The notes: generated by a model from the letters alone, not told the origin. Positions 53,929-63,131 are shown, numbered from the stretch's first letter. The stretch is DNA of 64,000 bases from Limnohabitans sp. T6-5 (GCF_003063315.1 NZ_NERV01000001.1:868001-932000), one strand, 5' to 3'. Numbers and translations: made by a program.

Positions 53929-54258
53929 ATGATCACGATCCACCTGCAACCCCACGACCCGACCCAAGCCGCGCACAGCCTGCAAGTGCAGCCCGGCCAG
54001 AGCCTGATGCAAGCCGCAGTCGATGCCAACTTGGACGGCATCCAGGCCGATTGCGGCGGTCTGCTGACCTGCGCGACCTGCCATGTGGTGGTTCAATCAG
54101 ATTGGCAATCCAAGCTGCCGCCTGCTTCAAGTGACGAGGACGGCATGCTGGCCTTCACCGCCCAAGCACGCGCGCCGGGCAGCCGCCTGTCGTGCCAGAT
54201 CATGCTGACCGAAGCGCTGGACGGCCTGCAGGTGACGCTGCCCGAGAGCCAGTATTGA
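53929..54258 (+). CDS. [2Fe-2S] ferredoxin of the Rieske oxygenase operon
   Basis: This 109-residue adrenodoxin-type ferredoxin has cluster cysteines C42, C48, C51 and C89 (DCGGLLTCATCHV and SCQIML). The spacing C-X5-C-X2-C is characteristic of electron carriers for LigX-type and P450 oxygenases. It probably delivers electrons to the oxygenase encoded two genes upstream; no reductase gene lies beside it, so a shared reductase elsewhere is needed. It begins 36 bp after the synthetase-like gene and is followed by a repeat cluster. Confidence 0.92.
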   Translation: MITIHLQPHDPTQAAHSLQVQPGQSLMQAAVDANLDGIQADCGGLLTCATCHVVVQSDWQSKLPPASSDEDGMLAFTAQARAPGSRLSCQIMLTEALDGLQVTLPESQY

Positions 54259-54272
54259 AACCACCGTAGATT

Positions 54273-54637
54273 TTGTAGGTCGGTGGTCGAAGACCCCGAC
54301 ATTGGCCCGTCAAGTAACAACGCCCATGCCCGAACGTGTCGACCCACAATCATGTCGGACTCTTCGAGTACCGACCTACGAGGATTTGGTCGGCGGGGGG
54401 TCACAACCCAATTCGATCGACGGAGGTCAACGACCCAAGCAAATGGAAATTCGATCGGTGTTGATCACGCCCCAAGCCGTTGGGATTTCGATCGGCGGTG
54501 ATCAACGCCCCGGGCTATTGGGAATTCGTAGGTCGGTGGTCGAAGACCCTGACGTTGGGCAGCCAAGCAGCAACGCCCATGCCCGAACGTGTCGGCCCAC
54601 AATCATGTCGGAATCTTCGAGTAGCGACCTACGGGGA
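54273..54637. repeat. REP/BIME-like pair split by a short tandem repeat
   Basis: A right element (GTAGGTCGGTGGTCGAAGACC region) at 54276 is paired with a left element (TGTCGGACTCTTCGAGTACC region) at 54353, and the same arrangement recurs at 54530 and 54607 with the common spacer AACGCCCATGCCCGAACGTG. A 37-38-bp tandem repeat is inserted between them. The cluster lies between the ferredoxin and ffh genes, which converge. Confidence 0.85.
54375..54524. repeat. Tandem 37-38-bp repeat, about 3.5 copies
   Basis: TTCGATCG recurs at 54412, 54450 and 54487, and the unit junction TTCG again at 54525. Copies share TTCGATCGG, GGTGATCAACG, CCCC and a final TGGGAAT with several substitutions. A weaker copy precedes them from 54375. 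It is embedded within the REP/BIME-like cluster. Confidence 0.75.
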
Positions 54638-54647
54638 GTATTGGCGA

Positions 54648-56030
54648 TCAGCGTGGCATGCCGGGGAAGCCCCCGCCGCCCATCATGCCTTTCATGGCAC
54701 CCATTCGTTTCATCATTTTCATCATGCCGCCGCCGGACATTTTTTTCATCATGTCCTGCATTTGCTCAAACTCCTTGAGCATGCGGTTGACGTCTTGCAC
54801 CTGAACGCCCGCGCCCGCAGCAATGCGCCGCTTGCGTGTGGCCTTGATCAATTCAGGCTTGCTGCGCTCTTTGGGCGTCATGCTGTGGATGATGCCTTGC
54901 TTGCGGCCAATGTCTTTTTCAACCTTGTCCATGTCCATGGACCCAGCCTTGGCAGTCAATTGCGATGGCAGCTTGTCCATCAGGCTGGACAGGCCACCCA
55001 TTTGCTTCATCTGCTGGATCTGCGCCAAAAAGTCGTTCAGGTCGAAGCTGCCGCCGCTCTTGACCTTGGCGGCCAGTTTTTGCGCGGCCTCCATGTCCAC
55101 GCCCGCAGTGACTTGTTCCACCAAGGCCACGATGTCGCCCATGCCCAGCACACGGCCTGCATGACGCTCAGCATCGAACACTTCCAGTCCGTCAATTTTT
55201 TCGCTGGTACCTGCAAACTTGATCGGCACGCCCGTGATCTGGCGCACAGACAGGGCAGCACCGCCGCGCGAGTCGCCATCGAGTTTGGTCAACACAATGC
55301 CGGTCAAAGGCAAGGCGTCGCTGAACGCCTTGGCGGTGTTGGCCGCGTCCTGACCTTGCATGGCATCCACCACGAACAAGGTTTCAACCGGCTTGAGTTC
55401 AGCGTGCAGGCCCTTGATTTCAGTCATCAAGGCTTCGTCAATCGCCAGGCGACCGGCGGTGTCAACCAGCAACACATCAAAAAAGTGCTTGCGGGCGTAG
55501 TCGATGGCGGCGCGGGCAATGTCAATGGGCTTTTGGTCGGGTGAGCTGGGGAACCATTCAGCACCGGCCTGCGCAGTGACGGTCTTGAGCTGTTCAATCG
55601 CGGCGGGGCGGTACACGTCACCTGAAACGGTCAGCACCTTTTTCTTACGCTTTTCGATCAGGTGTTTGGCCAGCTTGGCGGTGGTGGTCGTTTTACCAGC
55701 ACCTTGCAGACCGGCCATCAAAATCACAGCGGGCGGCTGCGCGGCCAGGTTGATGTCTGACACACCTTCGCCCATGGTGGCGGCCAGCTCGCGGTTGACC
55801 ACGCCCACTAAGGCTTGGCCGGGCTTCAAAGAACCCATGACTTCTTGCCCCAGCGCTTTGTCTTTCACGCGGGCGATGAAATCGCGCACCACGGGAAGTG
55901 CCACGTCAGCCTCCAGCAGGGCCATGCGCACTTCGCGCAGCATGTCGGCCACGTTGGATTCGGTGATGCGGGCCTGTCCGCTGAGGGTCTTGACGAGGCG
56001 TGAAAGTTTGTCGGTCAGGGCGGAGGCCAT
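54648..56030 (-). CDS. ffh: Signal recognition particle protein Ffh
   Basis: This 460-residue GTPase binds 4.5S RNA and signal sequences and delivers membrane proteins to FtsY. The N domain (1-90) is followed by the G domain with G1 GLQGAGKTTTTAKLA, DTAGRL, TKLDGDSRGGAAL and the closing loop GVPIKFAGTSEKIDGLEVFD. The M domain (about 300-460) has the methionine-rich end MMKKMSGGGMMKMMKRMGAM typical of betaproteobacterial Ffh. The ATG at 56030 (MASALTDKLSRLVKTL) is the usual start, after GGAGG-like sequence. It diverges from the CcsA-like gene. Confidence 0.96.
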   Translation of the reverse strand: MASALTDKLSRLVKTLSGQARITESNVADMLREVRMALLEADVALPVVRDFIARVKDKALGQEVMGSLKPGQALVGVVNRELAATMGEGVSDINLAAQPPAVILMAGLQGAGKTTTTAKLAKHLIEKRKKKVLTVSGDVYRPAAIEQLKTVTAQAGAEWFPSSPDQKPIDIARAAIDYARKHFFDVLLVDTAGRLAIDEALMTEIKGLHAELKPVETLFVVDAMQGQDAANTAKAFSDALPLTGIVLTKLDGDSRGGAALSVRQITGVPIKFAGTSEKIDGLEVFDAERHAGRVLGMGDIVALVEQVTAGVDMEAAQKLAAKVKSGGSFDLNDFLAQIQQMKQMGGLSSLMDKLPSQLTAKAGSMDMDKVEKDIGRKQGIIHSMTPKERSKPELIKATRKRRIAAGAGVQVQDVNRMLKEFEQMQDMMKKMSGGGMMKMMKRMGAMKGMMGGGGFPGMPR

Positions 56031-56107
56031 GGGGAGATCCAGAAATAACCGGTCAACCGTGGTGGTGAAGCCCCTGTGGCCACACCTGAAAGGCTAAACT
56101 CGGACCC

Positions 56108-56911
56108 ATGATTTTAGCGAGTACCCCATTCTGGATGTTGCCCGCCTCAGGGCTGGCTGCGCTGGCCTATGCACTGGCCGCCGTGGCCGGCACGCGCTTG
56201 AGCGATGAACGCGCTCGCCGCTTGCTGTGGTTGGCTTGGGCCGCCCATGCCGTTGCGTTGCTGGGCTTGCTGGCGGGGCCAGTGCGCTTCGGGTTTGCAC
56301 CAGCCTTGTCGGTCATGGCTTGGTTGGTGGTGACCGCTTATATGGTGGAGCGACACATTTTTCCTCAGCTCAAGGCCCGTTGGGCCATGGGTGGGCTGGG
56401 GGCGGTGGCCGTGCTGCTGGCCTGTTTTTTTCCAGGCAGTTTGCTGTCGTCTCTGACCTCGCCTTGGCTGCCTTTGCATTGGGCTTTGGGTTTGTCCGCT
56501 TATGGCATGTTTGCCGCTGCCGTTGTTCACGCCTGGATGATGACCCGCACAGAGCACGACATCCGACAAGGACAGGAAGCGGACAGCGGTTTGCCCTTGC
56601 TGACGCTGGAGCGGCTGACCTTTCGTTTTGTGAGCGTCGGGTTCGTGCTGCTGAGCGCGACGCTGGTGGCGGGTGCTCTGTTTGGTGAAAGCCTGTACGG
56701 GCAAGGCCATAGCCATTGGCGTTGGGATCACAAAACCGTGTTTGCCTTGCTGTCCTGGCTGACTTTTGCGGTTTTGCTGATCGGGCGCAGCCAATGGGGC
56801 TGGCGGGGTCGCCGCGCCGTGCGGGTGCTGTACACGGGCGCGGGTTTGCTGCTGCTGTCTTATGCAGGCTCGCGCTTTGTTCTTGAAATTTTGTTGGGAC
56901 GTGCAGGATGA
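56108..56911 (+). CDS. CcsA-like inner membrane protein (cytochrome c assembly family, YpjD type)
   Basis: This 267-residue protein has eight hydrophobic segments and belongs to the cytochrome c assembly (CcsA/CcmC-like) group, here the small YpjD form found next to ffh. Landmarks are HWALGLSAYGMFAAAVVHAWMM, with a histidine that may bind heme, and SLYGQGHSHWRWDHKTVFAL in a periplasmic WWD-like loop, which lacks the full tryptophan-rich motif. The function is unproven. It ends by overlapping the PP0621-type gene by 4 bp, so the three-gene run to ampD is coupled. Confidence 0.82.
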   Translation: MILASTPFWMLPASGLAALAYALAAVAGTRLSDERARRLLWLAWAAHAVALLGLLAGPVRFGFAPALSVMAWLVVTAYMVERHIFPQLKARWAMGGLGAVAVLLACFFPGSLLSSLTSPWLPLHWALGLSAYGMFAAAVVHAWMMTRTEHDIRQGQEADSGLPLLTLERLTFRFVSVGFVLLSATLVAGALFGESLYGQGHSHWRWDHKTVFALLSWLTFAVLLIGRSQWGWRGRRAVRVLYTGAGLLLLSYAGSRFVLEILLGRAG

Positions 56912-57141
56912 AGTACCTGTTTTGGCTGTTGATCATTTTGCTGGCCATTTGGGCGTTCAAACGCAGCCGTGCGGGCAACGCCACACCCTCTCAGAATCCA
57001 CCGACCGCAGGACCCACTGAAATGGTCACATGTGCCCACTGCGGCATTCACCTGCCGGTGGAAGAAGCCGTGTCGGGTCAAAAGGGCGCTTATTGCAGCA
57101 CCGAGCACCGCACTTCAGCCCATGACCGCAACGCGGGCTGA
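56908..57141 (+). CDS. PP0621-type small zinc-ribbon membrane protein
   Basis: This 77-residue protein has an N-terminal membrane helix (MKYLFWLLIILLAIWAFKRS) and a C-terminal small metal-site region (MVTCAHCGIHLPVEEAV and YCSTEH), with CxxC and C/H ligands. This is the pattern of the PP0621 family of unknown function. It overlaps the CcsA-like gene by 4 bp and ampD by one base (TGATG), so it is likely co-translated with both. Confidence 0.82.
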   Translation: MKYLFWLLIILLAIWAFKRSRAGNATPSQNPPTAGPTEMVTCAHCGIHLPVEEAVSGQKGAYCSTEHRTSAHDRNAG

Positions 57142-57740
57142 TGCAGCGCACGATGCCTGAGCTGCCCTCAACACCTGACCACCTTTGGCAGGACGGCTGG
57201 TACCAACCGGCCCAGCGACTTGATTCACCCAATTTCGGCCCGCGCCCCACAAACGCCTGTATTGATCTGGTGGTCATCCACTCCATCAGCCTGCCTCCAG
57301 GCCAATACGGCGGTCATGAAGTTCAGGACTTGTTCACCAACCGCCTGGATTGGCAGGCCCATCCTTACTTTGAACACATACGTGGCCTGCAGGTGTCGGC
57401 CCACTTTTATATCCAGCGCGATGGCGCGCTGTGGCAATTTGTCAGTTGTGACGACCGGGCCTGGCATGCCGGTCCATCGCACTACAGGGGCCGCAGCAAT
57501 TGCAATGACGATTCCGTGGGCATTGAGCTCGAAGGCCTGGAAGGCGATTGGTTTGAAGATGTGCAATACAGCCGTCTGACACAACTGTGTAACGATCTGA
57601 AAAAGCACTACCCCATTGCGCACTTGGCAGGTCACGAGCACATTGCCCCGGGTCGCAAGCAAGATCCGGGTGCGGGTTTTGAATGGCGGCGTTTGCAATC
57701 TGCGCTGAATTTTTCAGCATCCTGTTTCCCCGCCATCTGA
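57141..57740 (+). CDS. ampD: 1,6-anhydro-N-acetylmuramyl-L-alanine amidase AmpD
   Basis: This 199-residue zinc amidase recycles cell wall muropeptides and so limits beta-lactamase induction where AmpR exists. Zinc and active-site residues are H47 (VVIHSISLPP), H in ISLPP-neighbouring DRAWHAGPSHYRGRSNC, and the C-terminal HEHIAPGRKQDPG with H and D. The motif SVGIELEGLEG is typical. No signal peptide is present, as expected for the cytoplasmic enzyme. The ATG at 57141 overlaps the stop of the PP0621-type gene. Confidence 0.92.
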   Translation: MQRTMPELPSTPDHLWQDGWYQPAQRLDSPNFGPRPTNACIDLVVIHSISLPPGQYGGHEVQDLFTNRLDWQAHPYFEHIRGLQVSAHFYIQRDGALWQFVSCDDRAWHAGPSHYRGRSNCNDDSVGIELEGLEGDWFEDVQYSRLTQLCNDLKKHYPIAHLAGHEHIAPGRKQDPGAGFEWRRLQSALNFSASCFPAI

Positions 57741-58020
57741 GCGATCTCATCCAGATCAAAAAAATAGAGTTGTGTGACCGCGCACACCTCTTCATCCAGA
57801 TGTCCCTGTAACCCGCGCGCGCCCAACAACGCATTCCCTGTGTTTTCAGGGTTTTGCAAAGGAAAACCCTTCAAAAGCCACCAGAGGCTTGAATCACGTC
57901 GCAAAAAGTGGATGTTTTCTGGGGTTTTAAGGCCTCGTTTCACCCACTGAAAATCTCCACTGACTTTGACAGTTTGGAATTTTTTAGATCCAAGCTCAAA
58001 GACCACGCAAATGCCCCGGT
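57741..58020. other. Intergenic region upstream of the nrdA promoter
   Basis: No convincing gene is seen. A 147-codon frame on the minus strand (57632-58075) crosses the end of ampD and the NrdR box and has no family match. GGGTTTT and AAAACCC (57848-57868) form a small hairpin with a 7-base loop, without a T run. Confidence 0.5.
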
Positions 58021-58036
58021 ACACTACCTGTAGTGG
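58021..58036 (+). promoter_or_regulatory. NrdR box 1 upstream of nrdA
   Basis: ACACTACCTGTAGTGG fits the NrdR consensus, with CTA and TAG half-sites around a 4-base core. Its start is 32 bp from that of box 2, about three helical turns, as at known NrdR operators. Confidence 0.8.
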
Positions 58037-58037
58037 C

Positions 58038-58066
58038 TTGAATTGCTCCCGGACACCATATATAGT
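58038..58066 (+). promoter_or_regulatory. Probable nrdA promoter overlapping NrdR box 2
   Basis: A -35 TTGAAT (58038-58043) and -10 TATAGT (58061-58066) are separated by 17 bases. The -10 lies inside the second NrdR box, so bound NrdR would block RNA polymerase. The expected start point is near 58073, leaving a leader of about 75 bases. Confidence 0.6.
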
Positions 58067-58068
58067 GT
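58053..58068 (+). promoter_or_regulatory. NrdR box 2 upstream of nrdA
   Basis: ACACCATATATAGTGT is close to the consensus NrdR box (acaCwAtATaTwGtgt). It overlaps the -10 region of the proposed promoter and lies 32 bp after box 1. Confidence 0.88.
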
Positions 58069-58146
58069 CCAACACAAATTAAAAAAATTCACATTAGTGA
58101 CAATTCAACCCTCCTTAACAGAGACCAAACACCCCCATTGAAGCCC

Positions 58147-61068
58147 ATGACCATGCAAACCAACCCAATCATTACCTCCTCGTCTTCTGGCGCAATGACC
58201 CAGCCAGAATCCGACAGCCTCAGTGCAACAAGCGGTCATGCACTGACCCACTACCAGATCATTCGCCGCAACGGCGCCGTGGTCCCGTTTGAACCCAACA
58301 AAATCGCCGTGGCCTTGATGAAGGCTTTTCTGGCGGTTCATGGCACGCAAGGCGCAGCATCTGCCAGCGTTCGCGAAGTGGTGGAAGATTTGACCAAGAA
58401 TGTGGTGCGTGCACTGATGCGCTCCCGGCCAGGTGGCGGCACGTTCCATATTGAAGATGTGCAAGACCAAGTCGAACTGGGCCTGATGCGCAGCAGCAAC
58501 CACGAGGTCGCACGAGCCTACGTGCTGTACCGCGAACGCCGCAATCAGGACCGTGCGCAGCAGCAAGTGGCCTCAGCCCCTCAAGAACCCACTTTGCACG
58601 TGCTCGATGGCGGCAACCTCGTCGCACTGAATCAGGACTACCTCAAAGGCATCATGGTCAACGCTTGCCATGGCCTGGGTAAAGACGTGAGCCCCGAGCC
58701 TATCGTGGCTGAGACCATGCGCAACCTGTACGACGGCGTGCCCATGGAAGAGGTTTACAAAGCCTCCATCCTGGCGGCCCGCACCTTGATCGAAAAAGAC
58801 CCGGACTACACCTACGTCACCGCCCGCCTGTTGATGCACACCATTGCCAAGGAAATCCTGGGCAAGGAAGTGACGCAAGACCAGATGTCACAGGCGTACC
58901 TCGACTATTTCCCTCAGTTCATCCAAAAGGGCGTAGACAACGATCTGCTGGACGAAAAGCTGTTGCAGTTTGACTTGAAACGTCTGGCCGCAGCCCTCAA
59001 GCCCGAGCGCGACATGCAGTTCGACTACCTGGGCCTGCAAACCCTGTATGACCGCTATTTCCTGCATGTGCGCAAGACCCGCATCGAGATGCCTCAGGCC
59101 TTTTTCATGCGCGTTGCCATGGGCTTGTCGCTCAATGAAACCGACCGCGAAGCCCGAGCGATCGAGTTCTACGAAATCCTGTCGTCATTCGATTTCATGT
59201 CGTCGACGCCTACGCTGTTCAACAGCGGCACCTTGCGCTCACAGCTGTCGAGCTGCTACCTGACCACCGTGCCCGACGATCTGGACGGCATCTACGAATC
59301 GATCAAGGAAAACGCCCTGCTGTCCAAATTTGCTGGTGGCTTGGGCAACGACTGGACCCGTGTGCGCGCCATGGGCTCGCACATCAAGGGCACCAACGGT
59401 GAATCACAAGGCGTGGTGCCATTCCTCAAAGTCGTCAACGACACCGCCGTGGCGGTCAACCAGGGCGGCAAACGCAAGGGCGCGGTCTGCACCTATCTGG
59501 AGACTTGGCACCTGGACATCGAAGAATTCCTGGAACTGCGCAAGAACACCGGCGACGATCGCCGCCGCACGCACGACATGAACACAGCCAACTGGATTCC
59601 GGACCTGTTCATGCGACGCGTGATGGAAAAGGGGGACTGGACCTTGTTCTCCCCATCCGACTGCCCTGACCTGCACGACCTGTTTGGCGCTGCATTTGAA
59701 AAAGCCTATGTTGCCTATGAGCAAAAAGCCGAACGCGGCGAGCTCAAGCCCAGCAAAAAGGTGCCAGCCACAGACCTGTGGCGCAAGATGCTGTCCATGC
59801 TTTTTGAAACCGGCCACCCATGGATCACCTTCAAGGACCCTTGCAATGTGCGCTCCCCACAGCAACATGCGGGTGTTGTGCATTCCTCCAACCTCTGCAC
59901 GGAAATCACGCTCAATACCAGCGATACCGAAACGGCGGTGTGTAACTTGGGCTCGGTCAACTTGTCCAAGCACCTGAAAGACAGCCCAAACGGCAAGATC
60001 ATTGACCAAGAGAAGTTGCGCAAGACCATCTCAACAGCCATGCGCATGCTGGACAACGTGATCGACATCAACTATTACGCCGTCAAAAAGGCACGCGACT
60101 CCAACTTGCGCCACCGCCCTGTGGGTCTGGGCCTGATGGGCTTCCAGGATGCGCTGTATGAAATGCGCATTCCTTACGCCTCACAAGCGGCCGTGGAATT
60201 CGCCGACCAGTCGATGGAAGCGATTTGCTATTTCGCCTATTGGGCATCGACTGACTTGGCCAAAGAGCGCGGTCAATATGACAGCTACAAAGGCTCGCTG
60301 TGGGATCAAGGGATCTTGCCCCTGGACACCCTCGACCTGTTGGCCCGCGAACGTGGCGGCTACGTTGAAGTAGACCGCTCCGCCACTCTGGACTGGGATG
60401 CATTGCGTCAGAAAATCGCGCAAAACGGCATGCGCAACTCCAATTGCGTGGCCATTGCGCCCACGGCCACCATCTCCAACATCATTGGTGTCGATGCCTC
60501 CATCGAGCCATGTTTTGGCAACCTGTCCGTGAAGTCCAACCTGTCGGGCGAATTCACCGTCATCAACAGCTACTTGGTACGTGACTTGAAACGCCAGGGC
60601 CTGTGGGACGACGTGATGGTCATGGACCTGAAGCACTTCGACGGTTCACTGCGCCCTATCGACCGTGTTCCCCAAGAAATCAAGTCTTTGTACGCTACCG
60701 CGTTTGAAGTCGAAACCACTTGGTTGGTCGAAGCTGCAGCACGTCGTCAGAAATGGATCGACCAGGCGCAGTCGCTCAACATCTACATGGCTGGTGCATC
60801 GGGCAAAAAACTCGACGACACCTACAAGCTGGCCTGGTTGCGTGGACTCAAAACCACTTACTACCTGCGCACATCAAGTGCCACACAAGTCGAAAAATCG
60901 ACGGTGCAAGCCGGTTCGCACAATGCCGTTTCTTCTGGTGCGCCCTCTGCTGGCATGGGTGCATTGGAAGCAGCCGCCGCTGCGGCGCAAGCTCAAATGA
61001 ACGCCATACCGGCGACCGACATCAAGTTCTGCGCTATCGACGATCCTGGATGCGAAGCCTGTCAGTGA
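58147..61068 (+). CDS. nrdA: Ribonucleoside-diphosphate reductase class Ia alpha subunit
   Basis: This ~973-residue protein reduces ribonucleotides to deoxyribonucleotides. An ATP cone regulatory domain (about 35-125) begins [20 protein letters not shown]. Catalytic cysteines lie in [23 protein letters not shown] (radical site) and [12 protein letters not shown]; the C-terminal pair is CEACQ, which exchanges electrons with thioredoxin-like partners. The active-site stretch [20 protein letters not shown] is typical. The ATG at 58147 is taken as start, with ATG at 58153 as an alternative; no clear ribosome site is seen. A low-complexity Ala-rich segment near the C-terminus ([17 protein letters not shown]) is a common feature in this family. 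NrdR boxes lie upstream. Confidence 0.95.
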   Translation: MTMQTNPIITSSSSGAMTQPESDSLSATSGHALTHYQIIRRNGAVVPFEPNKIAVALMKAFLAVHGTQGAASASVREVVEDLTKNVVRALMRSRPGGGTFHIEDVQDQVELGLMRSSNHEVARAYVLYRERRNQDRAQQQVASAPQEPTLHVLDGGNLVALNQDYLKGIMVNACHGLGKDVSPEPIVAETMRNLYDGVPMEEVYKASILAARTLIEKDPDYTYVTARLLMHTIAKEILGKEVTQDQMSQAYLDYFPQFIQKGVDNDLLDEKLLQFDLKRLAAALKPERDMQFDYLGLQTLYDRYFLHVRKTRIEMPQAFFMRVAMGLSLNETDREARAIEFYEILSSFDFMSSTPTLFNSGTLRSQLSSCYLTTVPDDLDGIYESIKENALLSKFAGGLGNDWTRVRAMGSHIKGTNGESQGVVPFLKVVNDTAVAVNQGGKRKGAVCTYLETWHLDIEEFLELRKNTGDDRRRTHDMNTANWIPDLFMRRVMEKGDWTLFSPSDCPDLHDLFGAAFEKAYVAYEQKAERGELKPSKKVPATDLWRKMLSMLFETGHPWITFKDPCNVRSPQQHAGVVHSSNLCTEITLNTSDTETAVCNLGSVNLSKHLKDSPNGKIIDQEKLRKTISTAMRMLDNVIDINYYAVKKARDSNLRHRPVGLGLMGFQDALYEMRIPYASQAAVEFADQSMEAICYFAYWASTDLAKERGQYDSYKGSLWDQGILPLDTLDLLARERGGYVEVDRSATLDWDALRQKIAQNGMRNSNCVAIAPTATISNIIGVDASIEPCFGNLSVKSNLSGEFTVINSYLVRDLKRQGLWDDVMVMDLKHFDGSLRPIDRVPQEIKSLYATAFEVETTWLVEAAARRQKWIDQAQSLNIYMAGASGKKLDDTYKLAWLRGLKTTYYLRTSSATQVEKSTVQAGSHNAVSSGAPSAGMGALEAAAAAAQAQMNAIPATDIKFCAIDDPGCEACQ

Positions 61069-61076
61069 TTTTTCAA

Positions 61077-61113
61077 TGCATCGCACCTCGACGCTTAGAC
61101 CTGGTGCGATGCA
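61077..61113. other. Stem-loop between nrdA and nrdB
   Basis: A perfect 11-bp stem TGCATCGCACC/GGTGCGATGCA with a 15-base loop begins 9 bases after the nrdA stop. No T run follows, so it more likely stabilises the nrdA 3' end or tunes the nrdA:nrdB ratio than fully terminates. Confidence 0.7.
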
Positions 61114-61209
61114 ATTGAACAACACTTCTGGCCAGCGCAAACGCATAACGTCAATCACTGCTTTGCATTTTGTGTGCATGCTTTCATAATTTGAAGACTG
61201 GAATTTTTT

Positions 61210-62337
61210 ATGCTGTCCTGGGACGATCAAGTCAAACCCGCATTGCAACCTGCAATGCCTGCCTCATCTGGTGCTGATGCAATGGCAGCGCCCGCTGCGG
61301 CATCTCCCGTTGCAAGTCCACGCCGCATGAACGCCGCAGACAAGCGCATCATCAACGGCCAAACCGACGTCAATCAGCTGGTGCCTTTTAAATACAAATG
61401 GGCTTGGGAAAAATACCTCGCCACCTGCGCCAACCACTGGATGCCGCAGGAAGTGAACATGAACCGCGACATCGCCCTATGGAAAGACCCCAACGGTCTG
61501 ACCGAAGACGAGCGGCGCATCGTCAAGCGCAACCTCGGTTTCTTTGTGACCGCTGATTCACTGGCCGCCAACAACATCGTCTTGGGCACATACCGTCACA
61601 TCACAGCCCCCGAGTGCCGCCAGTTCCTGCTGCGCCAAGCCTTCGAAGAAGCGATCCACACCCATGCTTATCAGTACATCGTGGAATCGCTGGGCCTTGA
61701 TGAGAGCGAAATCTTCAACGCCTACAACGAAGTCAAATCCATCCGCGACAAAGACGAGTTCCTGATCCCGTTCATCAACGCGATCATGGACCCCAACTTC
61801 AAGACGGGAACACTGCAAACCGACCAGACCTTGCTCAAGTCTCTGATCGTGTTCGCATGCTTGATGGAAGGCCTGTTCTTCTATGTCGGCTTCACGCAAA
61901 TCCTGGCATTGGGTCGTCAAAACAAGATGACAGGCGCTGCAGAGCAGTACCAATACATCCTGCGCGACGAGTCGATGCATTGCAACTTTGGCATTGACCT
62001 GATCAACACCGTCAAACTCGAAAATCCGCAATTGTGGACAACCGAGTTCAAAGCCGAAATCAAGGACCTGTTCCTCAAGGCCGTCGAACTGGAATACCGC
62101 TATGCCGAAGACACCATGCCACGCGGTGTGCTGGGCATGAACGCCTCCATGTTCAAAGGCTATTTGCGCTACATTGCCAACCGTCGGGCCACCCAAATTG
62201 GCCTAGAAGCTCTCTTCCCGAACGAAGAAAATCCCTTCCCCTGGATGAGCGAGATGATTGACCTGAAAAAAGAACGCAACTTCTTTGAAACCCGGGTCAT
62301 TGAATACCAATCTGGCGGGGCCTTGTCTTGGGACTGA
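61210..62337 (+). CDS. nrdB: Ribonucleoside-diphosphate reductase class Ia beta subunit
   Basis: This 375-residue diiron protein holds the tyrosyl radical used by NrdA. Ligands by analogy with E. coli are D116 (VTADSLAA), E147 and H150 ([13 protein letters not shown]) and the radical tyrosine Y154; further glutamates and a histidine are in [18 protein letters not shown]. The N-terminal ~45 residues are an Ala/Pro-rich extension. The C-terminus [10 protein letters not shown] is the expected tail that docks on NrdA. It follows nrdA by 141 bp and is expressed from the same NrdR-controlled region. Confidence 0.96.
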   Translation: MLSWDDQVKPALQPAMPASSGADAMAAPAAASPVASPRRMNAADKRIINGQTDVNQLVPFKYKWAWEKYLATCANHWMPQEVNMNRDIALWKDPNGLTEDERRIVKRNLGFFVTADSLAANNIVLGTYRHITAPECRQFLLRQAFEEAIHTHAYQYIVESLGLDESEIFNAYNEVKSIRDKDEFLIPFINAIMDPNFKTGTLQTDQTLLKSLIVFACLMEGLFFYVGFTQILALGRQNKMTGAAEQYQYILRDESMHCNFGIDLINTVKLENPQLWTTEFKAEIKDLFLKAVELEYRYAEDTMPRGVLGMNASMFKGYLRYIANRRATQIGLEALFPNEENPFPWMSEMIDLKKERNFFETRVIEYQSGGALSWD

Positions 62338-62371
62338 AGCTCTGAACACCCCTCGCATGACTCACCTCTTC

Positions 62372-62415
62372 AAGCCACACTCCCCAACGCCTCAAGGCGT
62401 TGTGCAGTGTGGCTT
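62372..62415 (+). terminator. Probable terminator after nrdB
   Basis: AAGCCACACT pairs with AGTGTGGCTT around an inner AACGCCT/AGGCGTT hairpin. A short T tract (TTT) follows. The stable stem and position favour a terminator before the histone-like gene. Confidence 0.65.
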
Positions 62416-62529
62416 TACCGCGTTCATGGCGTTGAGGAATTCCTCAGCGCCATGGATCGCTTTGTGCACTCCAACAAGCACCAAGCGTTCCCTTTCCGTT
62501 GAGTTCTCAACTTGATCAAGGAGAAAATC

Positions 62530-63072
62530 ATGGCAACTGCAAAAAAAGCAGCAGCAAAAAAAGCTGCCCCCGCGAAGAAGGCCGCTCCGGCCAAAGCTGC
62601 TCTAGCTAAAAAAGTAGCTGCAGCCAAGAAACCCGCTGCAAAGAAAGCCGCTCCGGCAAAAAAGGCTGCTCCAGCTAAAAAAGCCGCTGTAGCCAAAAAG
62701 CCAGCGGCCAAAAAAGCTGCGCCAGCCAAAAAAGCTGCACCCGCTAAAAAAGTAGCCGCAGCGAAAAAGCCGGCCGCCAAAAAAGCCGCTCCAGCAAAGA
62801 AAGCAGCACCAGCCAAGCAAGCTGCAGCGAAAAAAGTAGCGGCCAAAAAGCCAGCTGCCAAAAAAGCTGCACCCGCCAAAGCTGCAGCACCAGCAAAAAA
62901 AGCCACAGCCAAAAAAGCTGCTGCCAAAAAGCCAGCCGCCAAAAAGCCTGTTGTAAAAAAAGCTGCGAAAAAGCCTGCTGCAAAGAAGGCCAAGGCACCC
63001 GCTGCCCCTGCTGCACAAACTACTCTGAATCCTCAAGCTGCATGGCCGTTTCCCTCGGCCGCCAAGCCCTGA
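62530..63072 (+). CDS. Histone H1-like Lys/Ala/Pro-rich DNA-binding protein
   Basis: This 180-residue protein is almost entirely degenerate KKAAPAKKAA/AKKPAAKKAA repeats, matching the H1-like and AlgP/HctB-type nucleoid proteins of betaproteobacteria such as BpH1. The C-terminus TTLNPQAAWPFPSAAKP is a conserved tail of these proteins. It presumably binds DNA through lysine charge and may compact the chromosome. The start at 62530 (MATAKKAAAKKAAPAKK) has AAGGAG 7 bases before it. Repeat proteins such as this often vary in length between strains. It is followed by a terminator and converges on the DUF3426 gene. Confidence 0.9.
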   Translation: MATAKKAAAKKAAPAKKAAPAKAALAKKVAAAKKPAAKKAAPAKKAAPAKKAAVAKKPAAKKAAPAKKAAPAKKVAAAKKPAAKKAAPAKKAAPAKQAAAKKVAAKKPAAKKAAPAKAAAPAKKATAKKAAAKKPAAKKPVVKKAAKKPAAKKAKAPAAPAAQTTLNPQAAWPFPSAAKP

Positions 63073-63095
63073 TTCAGCTGTCGAACGTCAGCACT

Positions 63096-63131
63096 AAAAA
63101 CCCGACACGGTCACACGTGCCGGGTTTTTTT
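63096..63131 (+). terminator. Terminator after the histone-like gene
   Basis: AAAACCCGACACG, a loop of about five bases, and CGTGCCGGGTTTTTTT form a stem with a T run. The A-rich start could also serve the convergent DUF3426 gene, so it may be bidirectional. Confidence 0.88.

Noticed and set aside
57632-58075. 147-codon minus-strand gene between ampD and nrdA
   Set aside because: It overlaps the ampD 3' end and starts next to an NrdR box and promoter; it has no family match and no ribosome site.
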